Below are positions 33,482 to 42,070 of a stretch of DNA of 64,000 bases, one piece after another. The position numbers and the translations under genes are program-made. Source of the DNA: Mycobacterium shinjukuense (lineage in GTDB: Bacteria; Actinomycetota; Actinomycetes; Mycobacteriales; Mycobacteriaceae); NCBI RefSeq assembly GCF_010730055.1, contig NZ_AP022575.1:3534001-3598000 (forward strand). Direction: 5' to 3'. The notes under the pieces were generated by a model. That model searched no databases and was not told where the DNA came from. It saw nothing but the letters and a program-made list of their open reading frames with translations. Within the stretch, counting starts at the first letter, position 1. Each line of letters starts with the position of its first letter.

Positions 33482-33607
33482 ATGACCGCCGGCGAGGTTG
33501 CAGAGCGAAGCGACGAGCAGGAGCGCCGCGTCCCGCTTGCGGGGAGAGCGCCGCGACCGACGGCGACGATGCATTGCGAAGCGATGAGAAGGAGCGACAC
33601 GTCATGA
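33482..33607 (+). CDS. putative leader small ORF coupled to the aldehyde dehydrogenase
   Basis: An ATG at 33482 opens 41 codons (MTAGEVAERSDEQERRVPLA...MRRSDTS) that end in TGA at 33605-33607, overlapping the dehydrogenase ATG as ATGA. A TAGGGT -10 places the transcription start at or next to the ATG, so the ORF could be translated without a leader and couple translation to the next gene. The peptide is charged and has no known domain. It also contains two imperfect copies of GCGAAGCGAYGAGMAGGAGC, so it may be only a duplicated ribosome-site region. Confidence 0.4.
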   Translation: MTAGEVAERSDEQERRVPLAGRAPRPTATMHCEAMRRSDTS

Positions 33608-35073
33608 CCGACAGCCACACGACCGAGTACGACAAGCTTTTCATCGGCGGCACGTGGACCGAGCCGTCGACCTCGGAGGTCATCGAGGTGCACTCCCCGG
33701 CCACCGGCGAGTACATCGGCAAGGTGCCGATGGCCGCCGCGGCCGACGTGGACGCCGCGGTCGCCGCGGCCCGGGCGGCATTCGACACCGGTGCCTGGCC
33801 GTCCACCCCGCCGAAGCAGCGCGCCGCCGTGCTGGCGGCCGCGGCCAAGTTGATGGAGGATCGCAAGGAGCTGTTCACCAAGCTGCTCACCGACGAGACC
33901 GGTCAGCCGCCGACCATCATCGAAACGATGCACTGGATGGGCTCGATGGGGGCGCTGAACTTCTTCGCCAACGCCGCCGTCGACCAGGTCAAGTGGAAGG
34001 AGACGCGCACCGGCTCCTACGGGCAGACCATCGTCTATCGAGAGCCGGTCGGGGTGGTGGGCGCGATCATAGCGTGGAACGTGCCGCTGTTCCTGGCGGT
34101 CAACAAGCTGGGCCCGGCGCTGCTGGCCGGCTGCCCGGTGGTGCTCAAACCGGCCGCCGAAACCCCGCTGACGGCGAATGCTTTGGCTGAGGTGTTCGCC
34201 GAAGCCGGGCTGCCCGAGGGGGTGCTGTCGGTGGTGCCGGGCGACGTGGAGACCGGACGAGCGCTGACCGCTAACCCGGACGTCGACATGTTCACCTTCA
34301 CCGGCAGCTCGGCCGTCGGCAGGGAGGTCGGTAGGCGCGCCGCGGATCTGCTCAAGCCCTGCACGTTGGAGCTCGGCGGCAAATCGGCGGCCATCGTCCT
34401 CGAAGATGTCGACCTGGCCGCCGCGATCCCGATGATGGTCTTCTCCGGGGTGATGAACGCCGGGCAGGGTTGTGTGAACCAGACGCGCATCCTCGCGCCG
34501 CGCTCTCGCTACGACGAAATCGTGGATGCGGTAAGCGCTTTCGTGCAATCGCTACCGGTGGGGCCGCCGTCGAACCCGGCCGTCCAGGTCGGGCCGCTGA
34601 TCTCGGAGAAGCAGCGCGCCCGGGTCGAAGGCTACATCGCCAAGGGCATCGAAGAGGGGGCCCGGCTGGTGTGCGGGGGCGGTCGTCCCGAGGGCCTGGA
34701 CAGCGGCTTTTTCGTGCAGCCCACGGTGTTCGCGGACGTCGACAACAAGATGACGATCGCCCAGGAGGAGATCTTCGGGCCGGTGCTGAGCATCATCGGA
34801 TACGACACCGTAGACGACGCGATCAAGATCGCCAACGACTCGGTGTACGGACTGGCCGGCAGCGTATGGACCACCGACATACCGAAGGGCATCGAGATCT
34901 CGGAGAAGATCCGCACCGGGACCTACGGAATCAACTGGTACGCCTTCGATCCCGGCTGTCCGTTCGGCGGCTACAAGAACTCCGGGATCGGCCGGGAGAA
35001 CGGGCCGGAGGGCGTGGAGCACTTCACCCAGCAGAAGAGTGTGCTGATGCCGATGGGCTATACCGTCGGCTAG
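33604..35073 (+). CDS. aldehyde dehydrogenase family protein (Rv0223c-like)
   Basis: This 489-residue NAD(P)+-dependent aldehyde dehydrogenase oxidises an unknown aldehyde, possibly from lipid or sterol side-chain breakdown given the KstR-like site. Motifs: GVVGAIIAWNVPLFLAVNKL, the general-base Glu in CTLELGGKSAAIVL, the nucleophilic Cys in MNAGQGCVNQTRIL, EEIFGPVLSII, and C-terminal PFGGYKNSGIGRENG. The ATG at 33604 has AAGGAG at 33589-33594. Length agrees with Rv0223c (487 aa). A perfect 58-bp palindrome follows. In M. tuberculosis echA1 lies next but is absent here. Confidence 0.92.
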   Translation: MTDSHTTEYDKLFIGGTWTEPSTSEVIEVHSPATGEYIGKVPMAAAADVDAAVAAARAAFDTGAWPSTPPKQRAAVLAAAAKLMEDRKELFTKLLTDETGQPPTIIETMHWMGSMGALNFFANAAVDQVKWKETRTGSYGQTIVYREPVGVVGAIIAWNVPLFLAVNKLGPALLAGCPVVLKPAAETPLTANALAEVFAEAGLPEGVLSVVPGDVETGRALTANPDVDMFTFTGSSAVGREVGRRAADLLKPCTLELGGKSAAIVLEDVDLAAAIPMMVFSGVMNAGQGCVNQTRILAPRSRYDEIVDAVSAFVQSLPVGPPSNPAVQVGPLISEKQRARVEGYIAKGIEEGARLVCGGGRPEGLDSGFFVQPTVFADVDNKMTIAQEEIFGPVLSIIGYDTVDDAIKIANDSVYGLAGSVWTTDIPKGIEISEKIRTGTYGINWYAFDPGCPFGGYKNSGIGRENGPEGVEHFTQQKSVLMPMGYTVG

Positions 35074-35078
35074 TACCG

Positions 35079-35136
35079 CGAGCAGACGCAAAAGCCCCCG
35101 AAAACCACGGTTTTCGGGGGCTTTTGCGTCTGCTCG
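35079..35136. terminator. perfect 58-bp palindrome, bidirectional terminator
   Basis: Two 28-bp arms pair without mismatch (35079-35106 with 35109-35136) around AC. Arms read CGAGCAGACGCAAAAGCCCC then CGAAAACC. It lies between the convergent aldehyde dehydrogenase and WS/DGAT genes and shares its 15-bp core with the hairpin after gabD1. The complementary A- and T-rich parts suit termination in both directions. Confidence 0.8.
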
Positions 35137-35163
35137 GGGCAGGCGGAGCGGTTCACCCTCCGA

Positions 35164-36576
35164 TCACGCCTGAGCCATCGCGGCCTCGACGATCGTCAGT
35201 TTCTCAGAAAGCCCAGCCGCCCTACGTATCTCGACGAAGTCGGTGATCATGGCCGCGGTCACTTCATGCGGGTCCTGCACGGTGGCACCATCGACCAGCA
35301 CCGAGATGTTGAGCTGCTCGACATAGCTCCACACGGTGATGTTCAACCCGCTGCCGGCCGTCAGCGGCCCCACCGAGTAGATCTCGGTGACCTGGGCACC
35401 GCCCACCCGGCCGCGTTGCCGGGGACCGGGAACGTTCGAGATGTTCAAGTTGAGAACCTTGTTCTGCCCGTCACGGCTCGACAGCCACCGGAACAGGGCT
35501 TCCGCACCCGCCGGCGGCCAATAGGCCGCCCAGCGGCTGATCAGTTCCGGGCCCAACAGCTGGTGGCTCTCCTTGGCGGCGGCCGCGTTGTCGTGACAAG
35601 CGCGCACCCGTTCCAGCGGGTCGTCGCGGTCGGCCGGCAACGCCACCAGCATTCCGGTGAAGTGGTTTCCGGAGATCCGCTCCGGCGAGAAGTCATAACT
35701 CACCGGCACCGAGGCCAACAGCGGCTCGGCCTTGCCGTCATAGCGCAACAGCAAGCCGCGCAGCGCCCCGGTGGACATGGCCAGCACCATGTCGTTGATC
35801 GTCACCCCGAGCAACTTGGCGGTCTCCTTCACGTCGGCCAATGCCAGTGTGGCGGAGGCGAACATGCGCTCCGGGGTGAGCAGATGATTCATGAAGGTCG
35901 GCGGCGGGGTGAACGGCCGGGTCAGCTCCGGCGACAGCCTCCGCGAGCTACGTCGCACCCGCGCCAGGCCCTGCGCGGTGTAGCGGATCGTCGCGGGGAT
36001 CCGCCCAAGGTGGCGTAGGTGGTCCACAAACGCCGAACCCATTAACTCCCGCCTGGTGGGCGCAGGGTCGGCTACATACCTGCCGTCCTCGGGCCCCGGC
36101 AGCAGGTCCATGCCGCGGGCCAGCAGGTTCGCCGACGCGACCCCGTCGGCGAGCGCGTGGTGAATCTTGGCCACCACCGCGACCCGGTGGTTGGCCAGCC
36201 CCTCGACGAAGTACATCTCCCACAGCGGGTGGGCGCGGTCCAGTGGGGTGCTGGCGATCTGGCCGATCGCCTGGTCCAGTTCGCGCCGGCCGCCCGGTGC
36301 GGCCAGCCGCCAGGGCCGGATGTGGTAGCTGAGATCGACCTCGCAGTGCTCCCGCCACATCGGGTGATGGAACTTGAACGGGACATCAATCAGTTGATAG
36401 CCGAACGGCTCGAGTTTGTGGAGCCGACTGCCGATCTCCGCGCGAAACGCGTCGATGCCGAACCCGCGATGGTCGGGGTCGAGTTCGATCACGGCGACCT
36501 TGAGGGTGTGCATATGCACATTGGGGGTCTCGCTGTACAGCAGTACCGCATCCCAGCCGCTGAGCCGTTTCACCAC
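35164..36576 (-). CDS. wax ester synthase/diacylglycerol acyltransferase (Rv0221-like)
   Basis: This 470-residue WS/DGAT-family acyltransferase makes triacylglycerol or wax ester from acyl-CoA. The catalytic motif HHxxxDG is present as KIHHALADGVASANLL in the N-terminal domain. The C-terminal domain has NLNISNVPGPRQRGRVGGAQ and the PLTAGSGLNITVWSY-like stretch of the family. The N-terminus MVKRLSGWDAVLLYSETPN is typical. It lies 26 bp downstream of lipC, same strand, suggesting co-transcription of an esterase and a lipid-storage enzyme. Length agrees with Rv0221 (469 aa). Confidence 0.94.
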   Translation of the reverse strand: MVKRLSGWDAVLLYSETPNVHMHTLKVAVIELDPDHRGFGIDAFRAEIGSRLHKLEPFGYQLIDVPFKFHHPMWREHCEVDLSYHIRPWRLAAPGGRRELDQAIGQIASTPLDRAHPLWEMYFVEGLANHRVAVVAKIHHALADGVASANLLARGMDLLPGPEDGRYVADPAPTRRELMGSAFVDHLRHLGRIPATIRYTAQGLARVRRSSRRLSPELTRPFTPPPTFMNHLLTPERMFASATLALADVKETAKLLGVTINDMVLAMSTGALRGLLLRYDGKAEPLLASVPVSYDFSPERISGNHFTGMLVALPADRDDPLERVRACHDNAAAAKESHQLLGPELISRWAAYWPPAGAEALFRWLSSRDGQNKVLNLNISNVPGPRQRGRVGGAQVTEIYSVGPLTAGSGLNITVWSYVEQLNISVLVDGATVQDPHEVTAAMITDFVEIRRAAGLSEKLTIVEAAMAQA

Positions 36577-36602
36577 AGCCCCCTACTCCTCGCGCTCCGG
36601 TG

Positions 36603-37805
36603 TCAGATGACCTCTTTCGCCAATTGTGTGCGAGTGCGGTGAATCTGGTTGAGGTACAACGCGATTGCGTGCGCCACCGGGGCGGTACGAGCGCCGTCGA
36701 GCAGGTCGAAGGCGTGGCCCGCGCCCGGCAGCTCCAGGTAGCAAACCTGCGATCGGGACACCGCGCGCAGCCGCTCGACAAAGCTGCGAGCCTGCGCCAC
36801 CGGGATGACGCTGTCGCGGCTGCCGTGAATCACCAGGAACGGGGGGGCGTGCTGATGAACCTGGGCGATCGGCGAGGCGTCGCGGAACACCTCTGGGTGG
36901 CGGTCGATCGTGCGCCTGACCACCACGCGCTCCAGGAAATCGACGAACCGGACGCGCTCCGGGGTGGACCGGTCCTCCCAGTCGTAGCGACCATAGATCC
37001 CGACGACGGCGTCGACCGAGGTGTCGGAGCCTTCCGGCAGCTCGGCCTGGAATCGGGGGACGTTGGCGGTCAGCCCGGCCAGCGCCGACAGATGCCCGCC
37101 GGCCGAACAACCTGCCACCGCGATAAAGTTGCGGTCGCCGCCGAATTTGTCGACGTTGGCCCGGGCCCACGCGATCGCGGTCTTGACATCCTGGATGTGC
37201 CGAGGCCACGGGTGATGCGGCGCCACCCGGTAGTCGATCGCCAGGCATACCCATCCCAGCCGGGCCAGGTGTGACATCAGCGCATACCCCTGGATCGTGC
37301 GGCTGCCGTGGATCCATGCCCCGCCCGGGACGAAGACCAGCACCGGGGCGGGCTGCGCCGGCAAGTCGGTGCGGCGCCAGACATCGAGGAGCTGCGCCGG
37401 GTTGTCCCCGTAGTGGACGCGGCGGCGGTACAGGTAGCGGCGGTGACGTAGCGCTCCCGACACCGGCGGCATGCGCTCCGGTGCCGGCCATTCGGCCGCC
37501 AGGTCGGCGGCCGACACGACACCCCGCAGGGCGGCCACCGACACCTCGTTGGTGCTGGCGCGATCCCGTCGGCGGACCTCGTTGATGCCGGGGGTGAGCC
37601 ACTCCCGTGCCCGCACCGACACCAATTCCGGTGCCAGCCGGGCGCCCCAGGCGCCTATCGCGGTGACGGCACCCAGCGGCTCGAGGTGCTTGCCCACCAC
37701 CGGCAGCGAGGCACCCGCGACACTCAGGGCCAGCAGGCAGTCAGCGGGCCGGGCACGAAGCAACCTGTTGCCGCACGGTTTCTTGGTCGGTCCACTCGCC
37801 GTCAT
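36603..37805 (-). CDS. lipC: esterase/lipase LipC
   Basis: This 400-residue alpha/beta hydrolase (hormone-sensitive-lipase group) hydrolyses acyl esters. The oxyanion-hole region reads VFVPGGAWIHGSRT. The nucleophile lies in AVAGCSAGGHLS (GxSxG). VIHGSRDSVIPVAQAR provides the Asp and LPGAGHAFDLL the His. The N-terminal ~110 residues include a hydrophobic segment (ADCLLALSVAGASLPVVGKH), possibly a membrane-association region. The M. tuberculosis protein (Rv0220, 403 aa) has been reported at the cell surface. It precedes the WS/DGAT gene in the same direction. Confidence 0.93.
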   Translation of the reverse strand: MTASGPTKKPCGNRLLRARPADCLLALSVAGASLPVVGKHLEPLGAVTAIGAWGARLAPELVSVRAREWLTPGINEVRRRDRASTNEVSVAALRGVVSAADLAAEWPAPERMPPVSGALRHRRYLYRRRVHYGDNPAQLLDVWRRTDLPAQPAPVLVFVPGGAWIHGSRTIQGYALMSHLARLGWVCLAIDYRVAPHHPWPRHIQDVKTAIAWARANVDKFGGDRNFIAVAGCSAGGHLSALAGLTANVPRFQAELPEGSDTSVDAVVGIYGRYDWEDRSTPERVRFVDFLERVVVRRTIDRHPEVFRDASPIAQVHQHAPPFLVIHGSRDSVIPVAQARSFVERLRAVSRSQVCYLELPGAGHAFDLLDGARTAPVAHAIALYLNQIHRTRTQLAKEVI

Positions 37806-37921
37806 GGGGGGAGCCTACCTCTACCGGTTGGCGGTAGGCCAAGACGGCATACCGGGTGTTGTGGGAGCGCCCGCTCCGTTGCGGTGACATCTGCTCGGCT
37901 GGCCAATCTCCGGACCAAGGG

Positions 37922-38428
37922 CTACCGATCTGTTCGCTGACGGCGCGCGACGACGACTCGGACGGTGTAGGTAAGGGCGCTGGCGGCGAACATCGCCGCG
38001 GTGAGCAGCAGCCATCTGCCCAGGAACGGCTGCTGAGTCTGGCCGGTCGCCGCGTGGTAGGTCGCCGCTCCCTGACGGATGATGCCCGGCAGGAAGATCA
38101 GGAGGGTCAGTCCGGCGCCCAGGGCCGGCACCCGAATGTAGTTGCGGACCGAGACTTTTCGAGGGTGACCGCGGGGCCTTCGGGCCCGCTGCCGAGTCAG
38201 GGCCCGATCGGTCAGCGTGTACAGCGGGTAAAGCACCAGATCGTGTCCGATGACCGCGGCGGCGAACCAAACGGCGATCGATTGCCACCACCGATCCGGG
38301 TTCCACAGCGTCACCGGCCGGAAGGTCGCCACGATGTAGCCAACCAGCGCGAAGCCGGACACCATCGTCAGCAGGTGCACCGGATGGGCACCATAGTGAA
38401 CCGCAAAACGCTTTGCGAGTCTTATCAT
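37922..38428 (-). CDS. small polytopic membrane protein partner of the molybdopterin oxidoreductase (Rv0219-like)
   Basis: This 168-residue protein has four hydrophobic segments: about residues 17-37, 50-70, 98-118 and 138-158. No cofactor motif is obvious apart from His residues in the loops (HYGAHPVHLL, IGHDLVLYPLY). The ATG at 38428 overlaps the stop of the upstream gene as ATGA, so translation is coupled. It probably forms a membrane complex with that oxidoreductase, but its function is not known. Confidence 0.88.
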   Translation of the reverse strand: MIRLAKRFAVHYGAHPVHLLTMVSGFALVGYIVATFRPVTLWNPDRWWQSIAVWFAAAVIGHDLVLYPLYTLTDRALTRQRARRPRGHPRKVSVRNYIRVPALGAGLTLLIFLPGIIRQGAATYHAATGQTQQPFLGRWLLLTAAMFAASALTYTVRVVVARRQRTDR

Positions 38429-39759
38429 CTGGGCTCGAAGTCGATGGATGCCACCCATTTGGTGTTGTGCACGCCCGGCAGTGCGGGAACAATGATCCGC
38501 GCTGGATAGCCGTGATCGAGGGGCAGGTCTTCCCCGTTGACCCGTAGCGCCAGCAACGCATCCGGATCGCTGATCTGGTTGGCCTGCAGCATCGCCCCGC
38601 CGAACGCGCCGCCGGTTTGCAGCGATGCCACACGCGCGCAGCGGGCGGCCGGCACCCCGGCCATCCGGGCCAGGTCGGCCAGCCGCACGCCGCTCCAGGT
38701 CTGCACGGTCGACCAACCCTCGACGCAGGCGATCGGCAGCCGCGCGGTGTGGTGCGGCAGGGCGGCCAGCGCGGCGCGGTCCAACACCACCTCCGACGGC
38801 CCGCCCCGCAGGATCAATCGCCAGCTCGCACCGACGGCTGCCGGCGTGATCCCGGCGGCGGCGGCGGTCTTGTTGACCGGGAAGCCACCGCTCCCCGGTG
38901 ATGATCGGCCCCGCGGCAGCAGCAGGGCCAGGCCGCGCGCCGCCCCGCCGAGCGTCTGGCCCACCGTCAGCACCGCGATCAGCAGCACCCCGGAGCCGAC
39001 CAGGGCCAGCGCGCCGCGCCGGCTCATCGTCGGCTCGCCCGGATGGGCGGCCACCAGCCCGGTGGTATCGGGCGGCTCCGGACGAGTGTCAGTCGTATTG
39101 GTGCGCAACACTTCTCGTATTGACAGCGACCGCAATCCGGTGATCATATGCGGAAGCTTGACGGCGATGTGCATCAGGAAGCCGGCGATGAAGACCCAGG
39201 CGCCGAAGTAGTGCCCGTCATAGAAACTGAATCCGAAAACGTAGTCGTACTGGATGTTGAGCACACCGGTGATGATCTCGAACAGCACACCGCCGACCAG
39301 CATCAACAGCGACAGCCGCTCCAGGAGTTGGGAGATCGAACGTGCCGGTGGCCAGACGAACAACTTCGGGATCACCGACCACAGCTTGGCCAGCACCACC
39401 GGGATGAGCACCAGGCCCAGCCCCACGTGCACACCCTGGGTCAGCCGGTACAGCCACGACGGACGGGTGGGCCAGGTGAACGCGGGCAACCGCAACCAGC
39501 CGACGTCGGCCGGGATGGCCTGGTCGAACTGCGGCGCATACGCGATGTAGGAAAGCAGCCCGGTGAGCACCACGATCGGCAGCGCCAGCAGCAGCACAAG
39601 GCCGAACACCGACGTCAGCCAGGGGCCCCGCAGCGGGCTGGAAAACCGGACCAGCAACCCGGCACCCGGCGGCTGATGACGCTCCACGGCGCGCCATAGC
39701 CCGGCGGGAAAGCCGTAGGCGTGGTCGTGTTGCGGCGGGTCGCTGGTGGAATCGCTCAC
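38425..39759 (-). CDS. membrane cytochrome b561-like / molybdopterin-binding oxidoreductase fusion (Rv0218-like)
   Basis: This 444-residue protein joins an N-terminal membrane domain (about five helices, residues 30-250, with His residues in TQGVHVGLGL and GFLMHIAVKLPHM, suited to heme b) to a C-terminal domain of the sulfite-oxidase type molybdopterin family. The latter has RLPIACVEGWSTVQTWSGVR, where the Cys would ligate molybdenum, and YPARIIVPALPGVHNTKWV. The GTG at 39759 is preceded by GGGAGCT and gives the Rv0218 length (442 aa). A longer frame to 39954 crosses into lipW. Substrate is unknown. Confidence 0.9.
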   Translation of the reverse strand: MSDSTSDPPQHDHAYGFPAGLWRAVERHQPPGAGLLVRFSSPLRGPWLTSVFGLVLLLALPIVVLTGLLSYIAYAPQFDQAIPADVGWLRLPAFTWPTRPSWLYRLTQGVHVGLGLVLIPVVLAKLWSVIPKLFVWPPARSISQLLERLSLLMLVGGVLFEIITGVLNIQYDYVFGFSFYDGHYFGAWVFIAGFLMHIAVKLPHMITGLRSLSIREVLRTNTTDTRPEPPDTTGLVAAHPGEPTMSRRGALALVGSGVLLIAVLTVGQTLGGAARGLALLLPRGRSSPGSGGFPVNKTAAAAGITPAAVGASWRLILRGGPSEVVLDRAALAALPHHTARLPIACVEGWSTVQTWSGVRLADLARMAGVPAARCARVASLQTGGAFGGAMLQANQISDPDALLALRVNGEDLPLDHGYPARIIVPALPGVHNTKWVASIDFEPR

Positions 39760-39842
39760 TGGCAAGCTCCCAGGAGGTTGACGCTGGTCAGGGTGAGACC
39801 GATGTGCGCGGCAAGCATGGCGGGGCGGCTGACACCGCCCTG

Positions 39843-39848
39843 GATAAT
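39843..39848 (+). promoter_or_regulatory. candidate -10 of lipW, leaderless
   Basis: GATAAT ends 6 bp before the GTG at 39855, a spacing expected for a leaderless transcript. The region also serves the divergent oxidoreductase gene. Confidence 0.45.
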
Positions 39849-39854
39849 AGTGTG

Positions 39855-40772
39855 GTGCCGGCGGGCAACACCGTTCACCCCGACCTACGCCTGATCGCGC
39901 GCCTCGCGCCGCGGCGCCTGGTCGGTCCCCGAACCTTGCCCCTGGTGCGGGCACTTATGGACCTGACGGGACGCCGCACGCCCGGCGGTGTCGAGGTGCT
40001 CACCCTGGCCTGCGGCGTCGGTGTCCGGCTCTACCGGCCGGCCGGCAGCACCGGACCGGCGCCGGCCTTGCTGTGGATCCACGGCGGCGGATACGTCATG
40101 GGCAGCGCGCGACAGGACGACCGGCTCTGCCGTCGGTTCAGCACGAGGCTGGGCATCACCGTCGCATCGGTGGACTACCGGCTGGCACCCGAACATCCGT
40201 ATCCCGCGCCGCTGCAGGACTGTTACTCGGCGTTGACCTGGCTGGCCGGCCTGCCCGCGGTGGACCCGCGGCGGGTCGCGATCGGCGGCGCCAGCGCCGG
40301 CGGCGGCCTCGCGGCGGCGCTGGCCTTGCTGGCTCGTGACCGGGCCGAGTTGGCACCGGCTTTTCAGCTGCTGGTCTACCCGATGCTTGATGACCGCAGT
40401 TCGCTGTCGGCGGGCCAACCGCATTACCGGCTGTGGGACACGCGCGCCAATCGCTTTGGCTGGTCTGCGTATCTGGGCACGGCGGACCCGCGGGTCGCCG
40501 TCCCCGCGCGCCGCACCGACCTGCGCGGGCTGGCGCCGGCGTGGATCGGTGTCGGTACCCACGACCTGTTCCACGACGAGGATCTCGACTACGCCCGTCG
40601 GCTGCGTGCAGCCGGGGTGCCATGTCGAGTCGAACTGGTCAACGGCGTGTTTCACGCGTTCGATCTGGTGGCGCCGAAGGCTCAAGTGTCACAACAGTTC
40701 TTCGACAAGCAGTGCGACGCGTTGCGCGCCGCGCTGGCCCCGGCGGCCCGGCCGGGTCACATCGCGAAGTAG
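39855..40772 (+). CDS. lipW: alpha/beta-hydrolase esterase LipW
   Basis: This 305-residue HSL-family esterase (Rv0217c, 302 aa) has the oxyanion motif HGGG in LWIHGGGYVMGSARQ, the nucleophile in IGGASAGGGLAAAL, the acid in GTHDLFHDEDLDYA, and the His in VNGVFHAFDLVAP. It lacks a signal peptide. The GTG at 39855 is chosen from a nearby GATAAT -10. GTG 39852 or an ATG-like start at 39804 are alternatives. Its end overlaps the convergent amidohydrolase gene by 16 bp. Confidence 0.92.
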   Translation: MPAGNTVHPDLRLIARLAPRRLVGPRTLPLVRALMDLTGRRTPGGVEVLTLACGVGVRLYRPAGSTGPAPALLWIHGGGYVMGSARQDDRLCRRFSTRLGITVASVDYRLAPEHPYPAPLQDCYSALTWLAGLPAVDPRRVAIGGASAGGGLAAALALLARDRAELAPAFQLLVYPMLDDRSSLSAGQPHYRLWDTRANRFGWSAYLGTADPRVAVPARRTDLRGLAPAWIGVGTHDLFHDEDLDYARRLRAAGVPCRVELVNGVFHAFDLVAPKAQVSQQFFDKQCDALRAALAPAARPGHIAK

Positions 40773-42070
40773 ACGAGCTCACCGCCGATGACGGTGGCGG
40801 CCACCATGGCGGCGTCCAGCTCGGCCAGCGCCACCGCCGGTGGCTCGGTCAGCACACACAGATCTCCGGGCTCGCCGATGTCGACGGTGCGCGGCCGACC
40901 CGGCCGATCGGACCAGCCCAGAAACATCGTCAAAGCCGCTCGCGGCGAGACCCGTTCGCCTCCGTTGAGGACGGCTCCGCCGCGGGTGGTGCGGGACACC
41001 GCGGCGCGCATCGCCGCCCACGGGTCGCCGTGGCCGAACGGCATGTCGGTCGACAACGCCACCGGGACATTGCTGGCCAGCAGCGACGCCACCCGCCAAA
41101 GCTGGCCGTGCTCGGCGGCGGGAACCTCGGCGAGGTACTGATCGCCGCGCTCGGTGATGAAGTTGGGTTGGGTGACCACGGTGACGCCCAGCTCGGCCAG
41201 GTCGGCCAGGTTGTCGTCGGGCACCACGGCGGCGTGCTCGATGCGATCGAGGGGATGGCTGCCGGCGGCCCGCAGGGCGGCGATGGTCACCGCCAGTTGG
41301 GGTGCCGTCACGCAGTGCACGGCGACCGGCCGGCCGGCGCCGTGCTGGTCGGCGATCCAGCCCGTCAGCGCGTCCACGTCGAGCCGGTCATCGCGCAGGA
41401 TCTTCTTTCCCGGCGACAGCAGGCGCACGCGGGGCCGAAACTCGCCGCGGCGGTGGGCCACCATCAGCCAGACCAGCTCGCCGGCGTCCAGATCGGGGGT
41501 TGCGTCGGTGACGCCGGTGACGCCGGTGGCGGTGATTCGACGGCTTAGTTCTGCCAGGTGGGTTTCCCGCCGCGTCAGCGCGTCCGACCAGCCGGGGTCG
41601 GCGCTGCGTAGCCTCCCGTCGGGATGGTCGGCGAGCCCGACCCGGCCCAGGGCGGCGGAATTGAGGATCCACTTTGTGCCGCTGCGGTGCTGGATTCGCA
41701 CCGCGATGTCGGGCACCACCGCGTCCAGGGCGGCCCGGTCCAGCTCGCCGGCCACCGACTCGTCATAGCCGACGGCGCGAATCCACCCGTCGGGGCCCGG
41801 CACGGCGTTCGACAGGGCTTGCACCAGTTGCTCTTTGGTGCGCACCGCGGGCGGTCCGACGGACAACGAATCCAGCACGGACGCCGCCGAGCGCAGGTGC
41901 ACGTGGTGGTCGTGCAGCCCGGGCAGCACGGTTCCACCGCCCGCGTCAAGCACGCCCTCCCCGACCCGGGAGACCAGGCCGTGGGGCACGCGGGCCACCT
42001 CTTCGATCTGCGCCCCGACGCGGATATCGGCTCTCGTCCCGTCCAGTAGCGTGGCCCGCCGAATCAGCAT
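40757..42070 (-). CDS. amidohydrolase (YtcJ/NfdA-like metal-dependent hydrolase)
   Basis: This 437-residue amidohydrolase of the subgroup acting on amides or N-formyl groups has an N-terminal beta-sandwich (LIRRATLLDGTRADIRVGAQ), the metal motif LPGLHDHHVHLRSAASVLD, AVHCVTAPQLAV, RIEHAAVV and ALSTDMPFGHGDPW (with the metal-binding Asp). The C-terminal sandwich ends DLCVLTEPPAVALAELD. The ATG at 42070 overlaps the upstream CoA-transferase by 7 bp. It is not in the M. tuberculosis order at this place as I recall, so it looks inserted here or lost there. Substrate is unknown. Confidence 0.85.
   Translation of the reverse strand: MLIRRATLLDGTRADIRVGAQIEEVARVPHGLVSRVGEGVLDAGGGTVLPGLHDHHVHLRSAASVLDSLSVGPPAVRTKEQLVQALSNAVPGPDGWIRAVGYDESVAGELDRAALDAVVPDIAVRIQHRSGTKWILNSAALGRVGLADHPDGRLRSADPGWSDALTRRETHLAELSRRITATGVTGVTDATPDLDAGELVWLMVAHRRGEFRPRVRLLSPGKKILRDDRLDVDALTGWIADQHGAGRPVAVHCVTAPQLAVTIAALRAAGSHPLDRIEHAAVVPDDNLADLAELGVTVVTQPNFITERGDQYLAEVPAAEHGQLWRVASLLASNVPVALSTDMPFGHGDPWAAMRAAVSRTTRGGAVLNGGERVSPRAALTMFLGWSDRPGRPRTVDIGEPGDLCVLTEPPAVALAELDAAMVAATVIGGELVYFAM

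Noticed and set aside
31453..34548. A 1031-codon open frame on the minus strand
   Set aside because: Only its last 384 codons are the glycosyltransferase. The rest is antisense to the methyltransferase and aldehyde dehydrogenase genes and has no protein features, as is common in high-GC DNA.
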